A stretch of DNA of 50,219 nucleotides. Origin: an uncultured Thermomicrobiales bacterium (GTDB lineage: Bacteria; Chloroflexota; Chloroflexia; Thermomicrobiales; CADCWN01). Under the pieces are notes generated by a model that was given only the letters and a program-made list of their open reading frames with translations, was not told where the DNA came from and did not search any database. The stretch covers positions 1-50,219 of the forward strand of contig CADCWN010000386.1 in NCBI GenBank assembly GCA_902806415.1. The letters run 5' to 3'. Shown here piece by piece: positions 37,892 through 50,100 of this stretch. The position numbers and the translations under genes are program-made. Each line of letters opens with the position of its first letter. Position 1 is the first letter of the stretch.

Positions 37892-38871
37892 GCAACGCGG
37901 AGCGCGGAACGCGGAACGCGGAAGATACGGTCGAAGGCAAGCCGTCACCTCAGCCAAGTCCGCACCCCATTCCGCGTTCCGCGCTCCGCCTTCCGCGTTC
38001 AGAGGGTCGTCGCGACCCGCGCAATCGCCTCAACGACCTCACCGGCAGCGAATGGCTCTACTTCCTCTCCTCGGTCCTGACCACCGCCTACCCGGTCAAC
38101 GGGTCGGAATCATACGGGCACAACCTGCGGCGGGCGCACCCGTCACCCAAGCCGCCGCAGCTGATGGCGACGCTGATCGAGTTCTTCACGCAGCGCGGCG
38201 GGCGGGTGCTCGACCCGTTCGCGGGGGTCGGCGGCACCCTCCTGGGCTGCGCCTTGACAGAGAGAGATGGTGTCGGGATCGATCTCGCGACCGGCTACCG
38301 CGACATCTACCACGCCGTCTGCACGCAGGAAAACCTCGCGCCGCAGCCGTTCCTGATCGGCGACGCGCGCGCGGTCTTATCCGGTGCGGCGGATGATGCT
38401 GACCCTCTAGCTGCCCCGTTCGACCTCGTGCTGACCGACCCGCCCTACGGCGAGATGCTCTCGCGCCCGCAGGAGGGGGAGAAGCGCAAACGGACCGGGC
38501 GCGCCGACCCGACGCCATTCACCGATGACGCCGCCGACCTCGGCAATCTGACGCGCGCGGCATTCCTGGCGGCGCTGGTCGAGATCATCGGCCTGGCGGC
38601 GGCGCGCCTGCGACCGGGCGGCCATCTCATCCTCTTCGCCAAAGATTTGCAGCCGACCGCCGAGCACCACAATCTCTTGCACGCTGACATCGTCGCGCGT
38701 TTCGCCGCCGCGCTCCCCGCGCTCCGCTTCCGCGGCCTCAAGCTCTGGGTGGACCAGACGATCAACCTCTACCCGTTCGGCTACCCCTACAGCTTCGTCG
38801 CGAACCAGATCCACCAGTACATCTTGATCTGGCAGAAACACGCTGACCCGGAGGAGCGGCGATCACGGTGA
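37888..38871 (+). CDS. DNA/RNA methyltransferase-like protein
   Basis: RVLDPFAGVGGTLLGCAL and DLVLTDPPYGEML; first ~40 codons derive from a repeat array. Confidence 0.8.
   Translation: MSNAERGTRNAEDTVEGKPSPQPSPHPIPRSALRLPRSEGRRDPRNRLNDLTGSEWLYFLSSVLTTAYPVNGSESYGHNLRRAHPSPKPPQLMATLIEFFTQRGGRVLDPFAGVGGTLLGCALTERDGVGIDLATGYRDIYHAVCTQENLAPQPFLIGDARAVLSGAADDADPLAAPFDLVLTDPPYGEMLSRPQEGEKRKRTGRADPTPFTDDAADLGNLTRAAFLAALVEIIGLAAARLRPGGHLILFAKDLQPTAEHHNLLHADIVARFAAALPALRFRGLKLWVDQTINLYPFGYPYSFVANQIHQYILIWQKHADPEERRSR
37894..38001. repeat. Inverted pair of heptamer arrays (AACGCGG-type)
   Basis: AACGCGGAGCGCGGAACGCGGAACGCGGAA ... TTCCGCGTTCCGCGCTCCGCCTTCCGCGTTC. Confidence 0.92.
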
Positions 38872-38895
38872 TCCATCACCGATTCGCCGCCGCAC

Positions 38896-39285
38896 TCAGC
38901 GCTGCCCCTTGCCACGCAAGAATTTCGGCAGCCGGGAGTTTGGACAGGTATAGGTCGGCTCGAACGGCTCCGAGACCTGCGGGCGCGCCGGGTTGTAGCA
39001 GACCTTGGCCGGCTTACCGGACTGGAAACGATCCAGGCCCGTGTTCGGCCCGCGCTTCGTGTAGCGACCGTCGTATGTGCGCCCGTCGACCACATAGCGA
39101 TAATCGATCGTGGTCTGACGGTTCTGCTCCTTGCGCGTCCCACCGTTGTAGACGCGCACTACCTCCGCCGGTGCCGCTGCCGTCAAGCTGGTCTCGCGGT
39201 CCCAGGCCATGAAACCGAAGAACCCCGAGACCAGGCTCAGCAGCACCGCGCCCAGGCACCCGATCCGGCCGCCACGCCTGCGCAT
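38896..39285 (-). CDS. DUF3592-like protein with one TM segment
   Basis: N-terminal TM; ATVVRVYNGG-like, DYRYVVDGRTYDGRY, VCYNPARPQVSE. Confidence 0.6.
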   Translation of the reverse strand: MRRRGGRIGCLGAVLLSLVSGFFGFMAWDRETSLTAAAPAEVVRVYNGGTRKEQNRQTTIDYRYVVDGRTYDGRYTKRGPNTGLDRFQSGKPAKVCYNPARPQVSEPFEPTYTCPNSRLPKFLRGKGQR

Positions 39286-39465
39286 CGATCCACTCCCGTT
39301 ATAACATCGCCCGCCGTCACTGCCCGTGTGGCGCGCATCCGCCGCGCTGGCGCCAGGGTGACTATCCCCCTGGTAAACGGAGGCGAGCGCGCGGTCGTTT
39401 CACCACGCCCCGGCGGCGGCGACCCAATACCGGAAGATCTTGCGTTACCCCGCGCGTCGAACCGC

Positions 39466-42462
<2,997 letters not shown>

Positions 42463-42680
42463 CGCGAGGGAGTATCCTTTCCGCGCCCGGCTGTCACGCA
42501 CGACCGGGCCGCTCGGTGAACGGAGGGGGATCGGCCGACCCGGCGCGAGGCGCCCAGCATGGCCCGATCATAGAACGATCACGACGTTCATCCGTTTGAT
42601 CGATCGAGTATACGGCACGGGCAGCGTATAATAACCCGGTACGGTCGTGAAACGAGCGGAGGCGGGGGGGAAGACACGGG

Positions 42681-44057
42681 GTGGGACAGCGGAGCGATGC
42701 CCCAGTGGGGATCACACGCCTCACACGTCGCGGCGTGCTGCGCCTGGGCCTGGGCACGGCGAGCGCGACGCTGGTGAGCGGGCTGCTGGCCGCCTGCGGC
42801 CCAGCTCCCGCCGGCAACCCGCCGACCGCGACCGGGGCCACCGGGCGCGTACTCTTCCTCTCCACGCAATTCAAGCCGGTCGAGGAGGACGAGCGGATGC
42901 GCCGCGCCCTTCTCAACAGCTTCCCGGGGCGGGTCGAATATCGCCCGGATGATGTGACCCCGTTCAATGAGCGGATCAGGGCCGAGGGGCAAGCCGGCAG
43001 GCCGACGATCAGCCTGATCGGCGGGCAGCACGGCGACTTCGCCACCTTCGCTCGGGATGGGCTCTTGCAGGATCTCACCCCGCTCCTGGCGCGGCTAGGG
43101 GATCGCGGTTTCCCCACCGCCCTCACGGAGTTGGCCCGTTTCGGCACCCACAAACATTTCTATATCCCCTGGTTCCAGGCGACCTACCTGATGGTGGCGC
43201 GCAAAGAGGCGCTCCCCTATCTGCCGCCGGGGGCGTCGATCGACGCGCTCACCTATGCGCAATGGACCGAGTGGGGAGCGGCGCTGGCCCGCGCGACGGG
43301 CGGTCGCCGAGTGGGGCTGCCGGGCGGGCCGAAAGGGTTACTCGCGCGGTTCATCCACGGGTATCTCTACCCCGCCTACACGAGATCCGCCGGGGTGACC
43401 GCCTTCCGTTCGGCGGAGGCGGCGCAGATGTGGTCGGCGTTCAAGGAGCTGTGGGGCGTCGTCCACCCGCAATCGACCGGCTACGAATTCATGCAGGAGC
43501 CGCTGGCCTCCGGCGATGTCTGGATCGCCTGGGACCATGTCGCGCGCTTGGGCGGGGCGCTGAACAGTCGCCCGGATGACTTCGTCGTCTTCCCGGCACC
43601 GGTCGGCCCGCGCGGGCGCGGTTTCGTGACGATCATTGGCGGGCTGGCGATCCCGAAGGGGGCGCCGAATGTGGTCGGCGCGGAACAGTTGATCGATCAC
43701 CTGACGCGACCAGCGCAGCAACTCGCCATGCTGCGAGAGCTGGCCTTCTTCCCGGTGACCAATGCGAGCGTCCCGCCCGATCTGCCGGGCGCGGTGCAGC
43801 GCGAGGCCGACGCGGTGGCGCAGCAGGCGGCGTCCGCCGACGGTGTGCCGACGCTGCTGCCGGTCGGTCTCGGCACGCAGACGGAGGCGTTCAACCGCCT
43901 CTACCTCGACACCTTCACGCGGATCGTGCTGAAGAATGAGCCGATCGGCCAGGTGCTCGACGAGGGCGCGCGGACGCTGCAAACACTGCTGAATGCCGCG
44001 CAAGCCCCCTGCTGGTCGCCTGACCCGCTCACCAACGGTCCCTGCGTGGTGCAGTAG
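42681..44057 (+). CDS. Extracellular solute-binding lipoprotein (family 1), possible Tat signal
   Basis: LTRRGVLRLGLGTASATLVSGLLAACG (twin Arg plus lipobox), GTG start; no permease genes in window. Confidence 0.85.
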   Translation: MGQRSDAPVGITRLTRRGVLRLGLGTASATLVSGLLAACGPAPAGNPPTATGATGRVLFLSTQFKPVEEDERMRRALLNSFPGRVEYRPDDVTPFNERIRAEGQAGRPTISLIGGQHGDFATFARDGLLQDLTPLLARLGDRGFPTALTELARFGTHKHFYIPWFQATYLMVARKEALPYLPPGASIDALTYAQWTEWGAALARATGGRRVGLPGGPKGLLARFIHGYLYPAYTRSAGVTAFRSAEAAQMWSAFKELWGVVHPQSTGYEFMQEPLASGDVWIAWDHVARLGGALNSRPDDFVVFPAPVGPRGRGFVTIIGGLAIPKGAPNVVGAEQLIDHLTRPAQQLAMLRELAFFPVTNASVPPDLPGAVQREADAVAQQAASADGVPTLLPVGLGTQTEAFNRLYLDTFTRIVLKNEPIGQVLDEGARTLQTLLNAAQAPCWSPDPLTNGPCVVQ

Positions 44058-44067
44058 TCAAGGTCAA

Positions 44068-44640
44068 TTATCGCGGTTCGTCGCTCCCGCGCGCTGGCTC
44101 GCCGATCCACGCCGGCGGCACGCCGGTGGCGAGCCAAACCTGCTCATTGCCCTCATAGAAGGCGACACCATGCCGATGCGCCTCCGCTGCGGCGATCGTC
44201 AAGATGACCGCCGGGCCACGTTTACGCCCGGCGACCTGCCTGGCAGTGGCCTGATCGGTCGACAGATGGACATACTGCCGCCCCATTGGATGCAGCCCTT
44301 CGCGAGCGATCCTCGCGGCGGCTTCGCGCGTTGTGCCGTGGAACAGCAACGCTGGTGGGACGGCGGGCGTTTTGTGGAGCCGACCGGGGAGCGAATGCCC
44401 ATAGAGGGCGCGGATACGCCCGTCCCCGAGTTCGAAGCGGCGCTTGTCGGACTCGGCGATGATCCGCGCGATGTCACGCTCGGAGACGTCGCGCCACTGT
44501 GGGCGCTCATCGCGCAAGGCCGCGAGGAGTGCCTCGATCGGCACCCAACCCGCCCCATCCGGTTCGAGCTCGTAGACCCAGGGTTCGTGTCGCAGCGCAT
44601 GCGAAATCGTCTTACTCAGTTGCACCAGGCGGTGTTCCAT
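44068..44640 (-). CDS. kptA: RNA 2'-phosphotransferase (Tpt1/KptA family)
   Basis: LSKTISHALRHEPW, LFHGTTREAAARIAREGLHPMGRQYVHLSTD, VWLATGVPPAWI. Confidence 0.93.
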   Translation of the reverse strand: MEHRLVQLSKTISHALRHEPWVYELEPDGAGWVPIEALLAALRDERPQWRDVSERDIARIIAESDKRRFELGDGRIRALYGHSLPGRLHKTPAVPPALLFHGTTREAAARIAREGLHPMGRQYVHLSTDQATARQVAGRKRGPAVILTIAAAEAHRHGVAFYEGNEQVWLATGVPPAWIGEPARGSDEPR

Positions 44641-44672
44641 GGGTGATCCCCCCTATTCTGTACAATGATAAC

Positions 44673-44700
44673 GCCGCGCCCACCAATTGGCGGGCGCGGC
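44673..44700. terminator. Near-palindromic GC hairpin at the end of the che cluster
   Basis: GCCGCGCCCACCAATTGGCGGGCGCGGC between the CheW-like gene and kptA. Confidence 0.6.
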
Positions 44701-44746
44701 GCGAGGAGGCGGACGCAGGGCGACAATAGTCGCGGTGTCCCGGCGC

Positions 44747-45805
44747 TCAGGCGAACAAGGCGACCGGATCGAGCACGGCTATCGCCCCGTCACCGTGCCG
44801 GGTCCACGCGCTGAGGAGGGTCGGGTCGAGCGTTTCGGGGAGCGGCGGCTGCTCGTCTCGCGCGCTGGCGGTGAGCGTCTGGAGACCGTGCACGCCGGGG
44901 ATCACCAGCGCGCCGAGCGGATCGGCCCCCGGCCGCCCGACGATCAGCAAGCGTCGTCGAGGGTTGAGTTCGGCCCCCGGGATCCCGGTCAGGCGCTGCG
45001 CCAGGTCGATTACCGGCAATGTCCGCTCGCGCCAGACGAGCAGCCCGGCGAGCGAGGCCGGGGCGTGTGGCAAGGGGCGCGGCGCAGTCCAGGCCCGCAC
45101 CTCCTGCACCCAGGTCATCGGGAGGGCTGGCGCGAAGCCGCTGCCGCCGTCGGCGGTCTCCATCGTCGCCACGACGAGGGCTTGCAGTTCGCCTGTGAGG
45201 GGCTTGGTCGCGTGTTGCGGTCGTTCAACAGGTATCCGTCCGCCATTGCCTACCTCACGTCGGGGCAGGGCGCGCAGTTCGGTGATCCGACCATCCCCAC
45301 CGCGCGTGACCCCGGCGGCGAGGCGCTCACGGAGCGCATCGGCATCGAGGACAAGCAGCAATTCATCCCCCAGGATGATCGTCCCGCACACCAGTCCGGT
45401 CACCGTGGGCCGGGCGATCGGCGGCAAGGGCTGTAAGGCGGTGTCCCCGATCTCGCTCACCGTCGGGATCGCCTCGACCAGCACCCCCAGGAAGGGATCG
45501 TCGGCACCGCCGCGCAGGATCACCGCCCGCGCCTCGCGCCGGTTGACGGTCGTGGGCGCGAGGTCGAGGAGGAAGGTGAGGTCGCCGATCGGGGCGGGGC
45601 GCTCGTCACGTACGAGCGTGCCGATCCAGCCGCGCGGCGCGGGCGCGATCGTCGAGCCCAGGGCCACCACCTCGGCGACCCGCTCCAACGGCAGGGCGAA
45701 CGAACCGCCACCAACCCGGCAGCGGACCAGACGCCCGACCACGCTGGCGGGTGGATCGCCGCCAACCTGGCGTCGCCCCACCGGAAACGCAGCGATTTGC
45801 ACCAT
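44747..45805 (-). CDS. Protein with two CheW-like domains
   Basis: VRCRVGGGSFALPLERVAEVV...ILRGGADDPFLGVLVEAI; second unit SLAGLLVWRERTLPVIDLAQRLTG. Confidence 0.8.
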   Translation of the reverse strand: MVQIAAFPVGRRQVGGDPPASVVGRLVRCRVGGGSFALPLERVAEVVALGSTIAPAPRGWIGTLVRDERPAPIGDLTFLLDLAPTTVNRREARAVILRGGADDPFLGVLVEAIPTVSEIGDTALQPLPPIARPTVTGLVCGTIILGDELLLVLDADALRERLAAGVTRGGDGRITELRALPRREVGNGGRIPVERPQHATKPLTGELQALVVATMETADGGSGFAPALPMTWVQEVRAWTAPRPLPHAPASLAGLLVWRERTLPVIDLAQRLTGIPGAELNPRRRLLIVGRPGADPLGALVIPGVHGLQTLTASARDEQPPLPETLDPTLLSAWTRHGDGAIAVLDPVALFA

Positions 45806-45890
45806 GATAGACTCCTCTCCCACCTCATCGGCGGTATCCAGGCAAGTTCAAGGGCGAGACACCGTGCTGATGCGGGGTCGGCCAACGGCC

Positions 45891-47056
45891 TCACGCCCGC
45901 GCACCCTCGCGCTCATGCGGCTCCGACGCCACCGCCGCCGCGGGCGAAGGGAGCTTGAAGAGAGCGGCGATGATCGCGCCGAGGTCGGCGGGGGAGCCCG
46001 TGCGATCGAGGAGCCCGAGCTCGGCGGCGCGGCGCGGCATCCCGTAGACCTGGTAGGATGCCTCGTCCTGCCCGAGCGTCAGACCACCGCGCGTCCTGAT
46101 CGCCGCGAGGCCGCACACCCCGTCCTCGCCCATCCCGCTGAGGATCACCCCGATTGCCCCGCCCCCATACGCCGCCGCGACACTCTCCATTGTCTTGTCG
46201 ATCGCCTGCCCGTGGACCCCGCCCACCTCGGCATCGGGCAGCGCGGCGACGGCACCATCGGCGATCACCAACGCCTGGCGACCGGGGACGAGCAAGGCCC
46301 GGTCGGGCCTTGCTCGTCCCCGGTCGCCGCGATCGTCACCCCGAACGGGGTGAAGCGACTCAGATCGAGCGCCAACTGCGCCCCGAACGACGGGGGCAGA
46401 TGCTGGACGATCAGGATGGGCGCGGGCAGGGCGACGGGCAGGGCGCTGAGGAACTCGCGCAGCGCCGCCGGACCGCCAGCCGAGGCTCCGACGACGACGA
46501 TCGGCCCCGCGCCCTCGCCCAAACGTCGCCGCAGCCCGCGCCCCCCGCCCGCGCCGCGCGGCACCGGCGGCGCCGGTTCGCCAGCCCCACTCGGCCCGAG
46601 CGGACGCAGCACCTTGACCCGCGCGGCCGCGCCGATCCTCGCGCGCAGCGCCGCCCCATCGGCCATCCAGCGCTCGCGCGGTAGGTAGCCGACCGCGCCA
46701 ACCGCGCGGCAAGCGGCCTCAACCACCGTTTCGCTCGCCGGATCACGGCCCTGCCGCAAGCCGAGGACGAGGGTCGGCACCCGCCAGCCCCGGACAAGTC
46801 CCTCGACCAGACGCAGTTCGCGCGTCTGGTCGAGCGCACGAGCATCACCCGGATCGAACGGGACGAGGACCACGCGCGGCGCGACCAGCGGCATCATCGC
46901 CACCAACTCGCGCTCACGCGCCTCCGAGACGTGCAGCTGCAGCGCCGCGCCCCCCTCGCTCCCCCGCCCGAGCAGACCGGTGATCTCGGCGCGCAGGAGC
47001 GGCGAGAGGGTCAGGAGCAAGATTGGCAGCGGCAAGGGGTGAGGCTGCGTGGTCAC
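45891..47056 (-). pseudogene. cheB: CheB-like methylesterase, reading frame disrupted near 46280-46330
   Basis: N-terminal frame (46265..47056) carries IVVVGASAGGPAALREFL; C-terminal frame carries ALLVPGRQALVIADG and GVILSGMGEDGVCGLAAIR; frames differ. Confidence 0.85.
46277..46328. repeat. Perfect 24-bp inverted repeat, 4-nt loop, inside cheB
   Basis: GGCGACCGGGGACGAGCAAGGCCC-ggtc-GGGCCTTGCTCGTCCCCGGTCGCC. Confidence 0.97.
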
Positions 47057-47070
47057 AGGGCTCCTTTAGT

Positions 47071-47174
47071 AGTCGGCAGTCGGCAGTCGGTAGTCCGTAG
47101 AGGGTCGGCGGTGAGACAAGGTATTCTGCTTCCTCCGTAACTACTGCCGACTGCCGACTGCCGACTGCCGACTA
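47071..47174. repeat. Inverted pair of heptamer arrays (AGTCGGC / GCCGACT)
   Basis: AGTCGGCAGTCGGCAGTCGGTAGTCCGTAG ... ACTGCCGACTGCCGACTGCCGACTGCCGACTA, ending on the cheA stop codon. Confidence 0.95.
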
Positions 47175-50100
47175 TCCCACCGTCTGCTGTCGCGCCGCCG
47201 CGCTCAGCTCGCGCGCGGTGCGCAGGAGTTCGGCCTCCTCGAACGGCTTGACGAGGTATGCCGAGACGCCAAGATCGAGCGCCTTGCGCCGATGCTTCTC
47301 CCCAGCCCGCGAGGTCAGCATGGCGATCGGCAGCGAGTGGTGGTCCGGGTGGTTTCGCAGCAGGCTGGTCAGTTCGTAGCCATCCATCCGCGGCATCTCG
47401 ATATCGAGGATGAGGACCTGGGGCCGCGCCCAGGCGAGTATTTCGAGCGCTTCCACCCCGTCTTTCGCGCCGAGCACTTGCCAGCCATCGCGCTCCAGCG
47501 TGCGGGTCAGCACGCGGCGGACGCTGAGCGAGTCGTCCACGACCATCGCTACCCGGCCGCCATCGCCGGACAACGGTCGAGCGCTCGGGCCAATCGGCTG
47601 CGGCGCGGCGATTTGCGCGCTGCCGCGCACGCTGCGCCGCGCGCCGATGAGATCGAGAACATTGAGGATGAGGACGACCTGGCCGCTCCCGAGGATCGTG
47701 GCCCCGACCACCCCGGCGACCGACTGGAGATGCCGCCCCAGGCGCTTGACCACGACCTCCTGCTGCCCGACCAGTTCGTCCACGATCAACGCGACCCGGC
47801 GATCGGCGTTGCCGATGATCAGGGCGCGCGAGCCGCCAGCGACGTCGGTGTTCCCGCCCAGGCCGAGCGCCCGGTTCAGGTAGAGGATCGGGTACGCCTC
47901 GCCGCCGAGGTCGAACAGCTCGTTGCCGCCGACCGTGCTGACCAGTTCCTTGCGGAAGAAGGCGACCTGCTCGACAACCGGCAGCGGGATGGCGAAGGTC
48001 TGCGCCCCGGAGCGGACGAGCAGCGCACGGGTCACCGCGAGCATGATCGGCAGGCGGATCGTGAAGGTGGTGCCGACGCCGAGGGTCGAGTCGACATCCA
48101 ACGAGCCTTTCAGGCGGGTGACGTTGGTGCGCACGACATCGAGGCCGACGCCGCGACCGGAAATGTCGCTGACCGTCGGACTGGTGCTGAAGCCGGGGAG
48201 GAAGATCAGGTCAAGGATCTGCTCGCGCGTCAACCCGTCGCGGCGACGGATGATCCCGCGCGCCAGCGCCTTGTCGAGCACCCGATCGAGATCGATCCCC
48301 GCGCCGTCATCCTGCACGCGGATGACCGCCTCGTTCCCCTCGCGCGTCGCGACCAGCCGGATCGTGCCGCTCTCGGGCTTGCCGCGCTGGCGGCGCAGCT
48401 CGGGCGACTCTATCCCGTGATCGGCGGCGTTGCGGACGAGGTGCAGCAGCGGGTCGGTGATCTCTTCCAGCAGCACCTTGTCGATCTCGACCGTCTCGCC
48501 TTCAAGAATCAGCTCGGTCGCCCGGCCGCGCCGCGTCGCCACCCCGCGCACCGCGCGATAGAGCCGCGCCGCGAGGGTGGAGAACGGGACGAGGCGCACC
48601 TCCATCATCTTGTCTTGCAGATCGGTCGCGATTCGGCTCTGGCGAGAGAGGGTCTGGTCGAAGCTGTCGTAGAGCCCGTCGAGTTCGCCCCCCGCCGTGT
48701 TGATGTCGGCGGCGATCTCGACCAACTCGCGTGAGATACGGTGCAACTCGGTGTAGCGGTCCATCTCCAGGGCGTCGAACTCGTCGTCACCCTGACCGGG
48801 CGCGCCCGCAGCGGGGCCGACGAGGGTCAGGTGCGGGCGCGCGGAAGTCGGGCTGCGATCGGACTGCTGCGCGGCACGCGACCCCTCGCTGCGGAGGAGT
48901 TCGGCAACCTCGTAGCGGCTCTCTAGGTTGAAGCCGACACGGCGCAGGCGCTCAACGCTGAGCAACAACTCCGAGACGGTGCGCCCGAGCCGTTCCAGGT
49001 GCTGCTCCTGGCTGGTGCGGTTGATGACCAACTCGCCAACAAGGTTGAGGAGGTTGTCGAGATGGGCGATATCGACGCGGACGCTGCGCGGCGCGTTCTC
49101 CGCGCGCAACGGTTCCTCCACCGGCGGCGGCTGGGTGGCTTGCTCGCCGCGCCCCGCGACGGCGGTCGCCCCCAGGAGGGTGACATAGCGCCCGCGCAGC
49201 GCGTCGGCCCGCGCCGCATCCTCGCCGCGACCGGCGGCGATCCCGGCGACCAGCGCCTCCAGCGCCTCCGCCGACTCGAAGAAGAGGGTCAGCATCTCGC
49301 GCGACGGCTCGCGACCGCTGTCATCGAGCGCGCCGAACAGATCCTCGATACTGTGGCAGAGCGCCGCCGTGACCGGGTAGCCGAGCGCGGCCGACGCACC
49401 CTTGAGGGTATGGACGACGCGCTTCGCCTCGGCGAGTTGCGCGCTATCGGACGGTCGCCGGTCCAGGGCGACGAGCGCGCGATTGAAGCCGCCGAGATGC
49501 TCCTCGGCCTCCTGGACGAAGACTTCGAGGAGTTCGCCATCGACCAACTCCTCGAACATCCCCGCGCCTTGCTCGCCAGGCAGGGCGGCGGCGAGCGCGA
49601 GCACCGGATCGTCGTCGCGCGGCGCGGCGACGATCGCGCCCGACTCGATCTCGGCGGCGAGCGCGTCGTGGATCGTCTCCAGCGCGGTGCCTTCCTCCGC
49701 GAAGAACCGCGGGTCGGCGCTGGCATCGGCGCTCATCCGCCCGACGAGCGCGTAGGTGCTGTCGATGAATTCGAGGACCGGGGGGGCGGCGGTCAACCCG
49801 CGCTCGTCGAGCAGATCGAGCAGGTGCTCCACCCGCCACCCAGCCGCGCCGAGGGCGGTGAAGCCCATCATATTCGCCGCGCCCTTCAGGGTGTGGGCCG
49901 CGCGGCGCAAGTCGGCCATCGCTGCGGTATCGGCCGGCGCGCGGCGCAACTGTCGCGCGGTCGTGCCCCACTCGGCCAGCAACTCCTGGGCCTCCTGCAA
50001 GAAGACTTCCAGGATTTCCTGATCGAGTCCGAAGTTCGCCGCGTCGGTCGGCTCGGCGGAGATGAACTCGTCTTCCCCTTCCCTAGCGGGGGCGGGGGCC

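Noticed and set aside
42600-42640. TATAAT at ~42629 as promoter of the solute-binding protein gene
   Set aside because: No acceptable -35 at 16-18 bp spacing; left unassigned.
47292-48734. 480-aa plus ORF antisense to cheA
   Set aside because: Shadow frame in GC-rich coding DNA.
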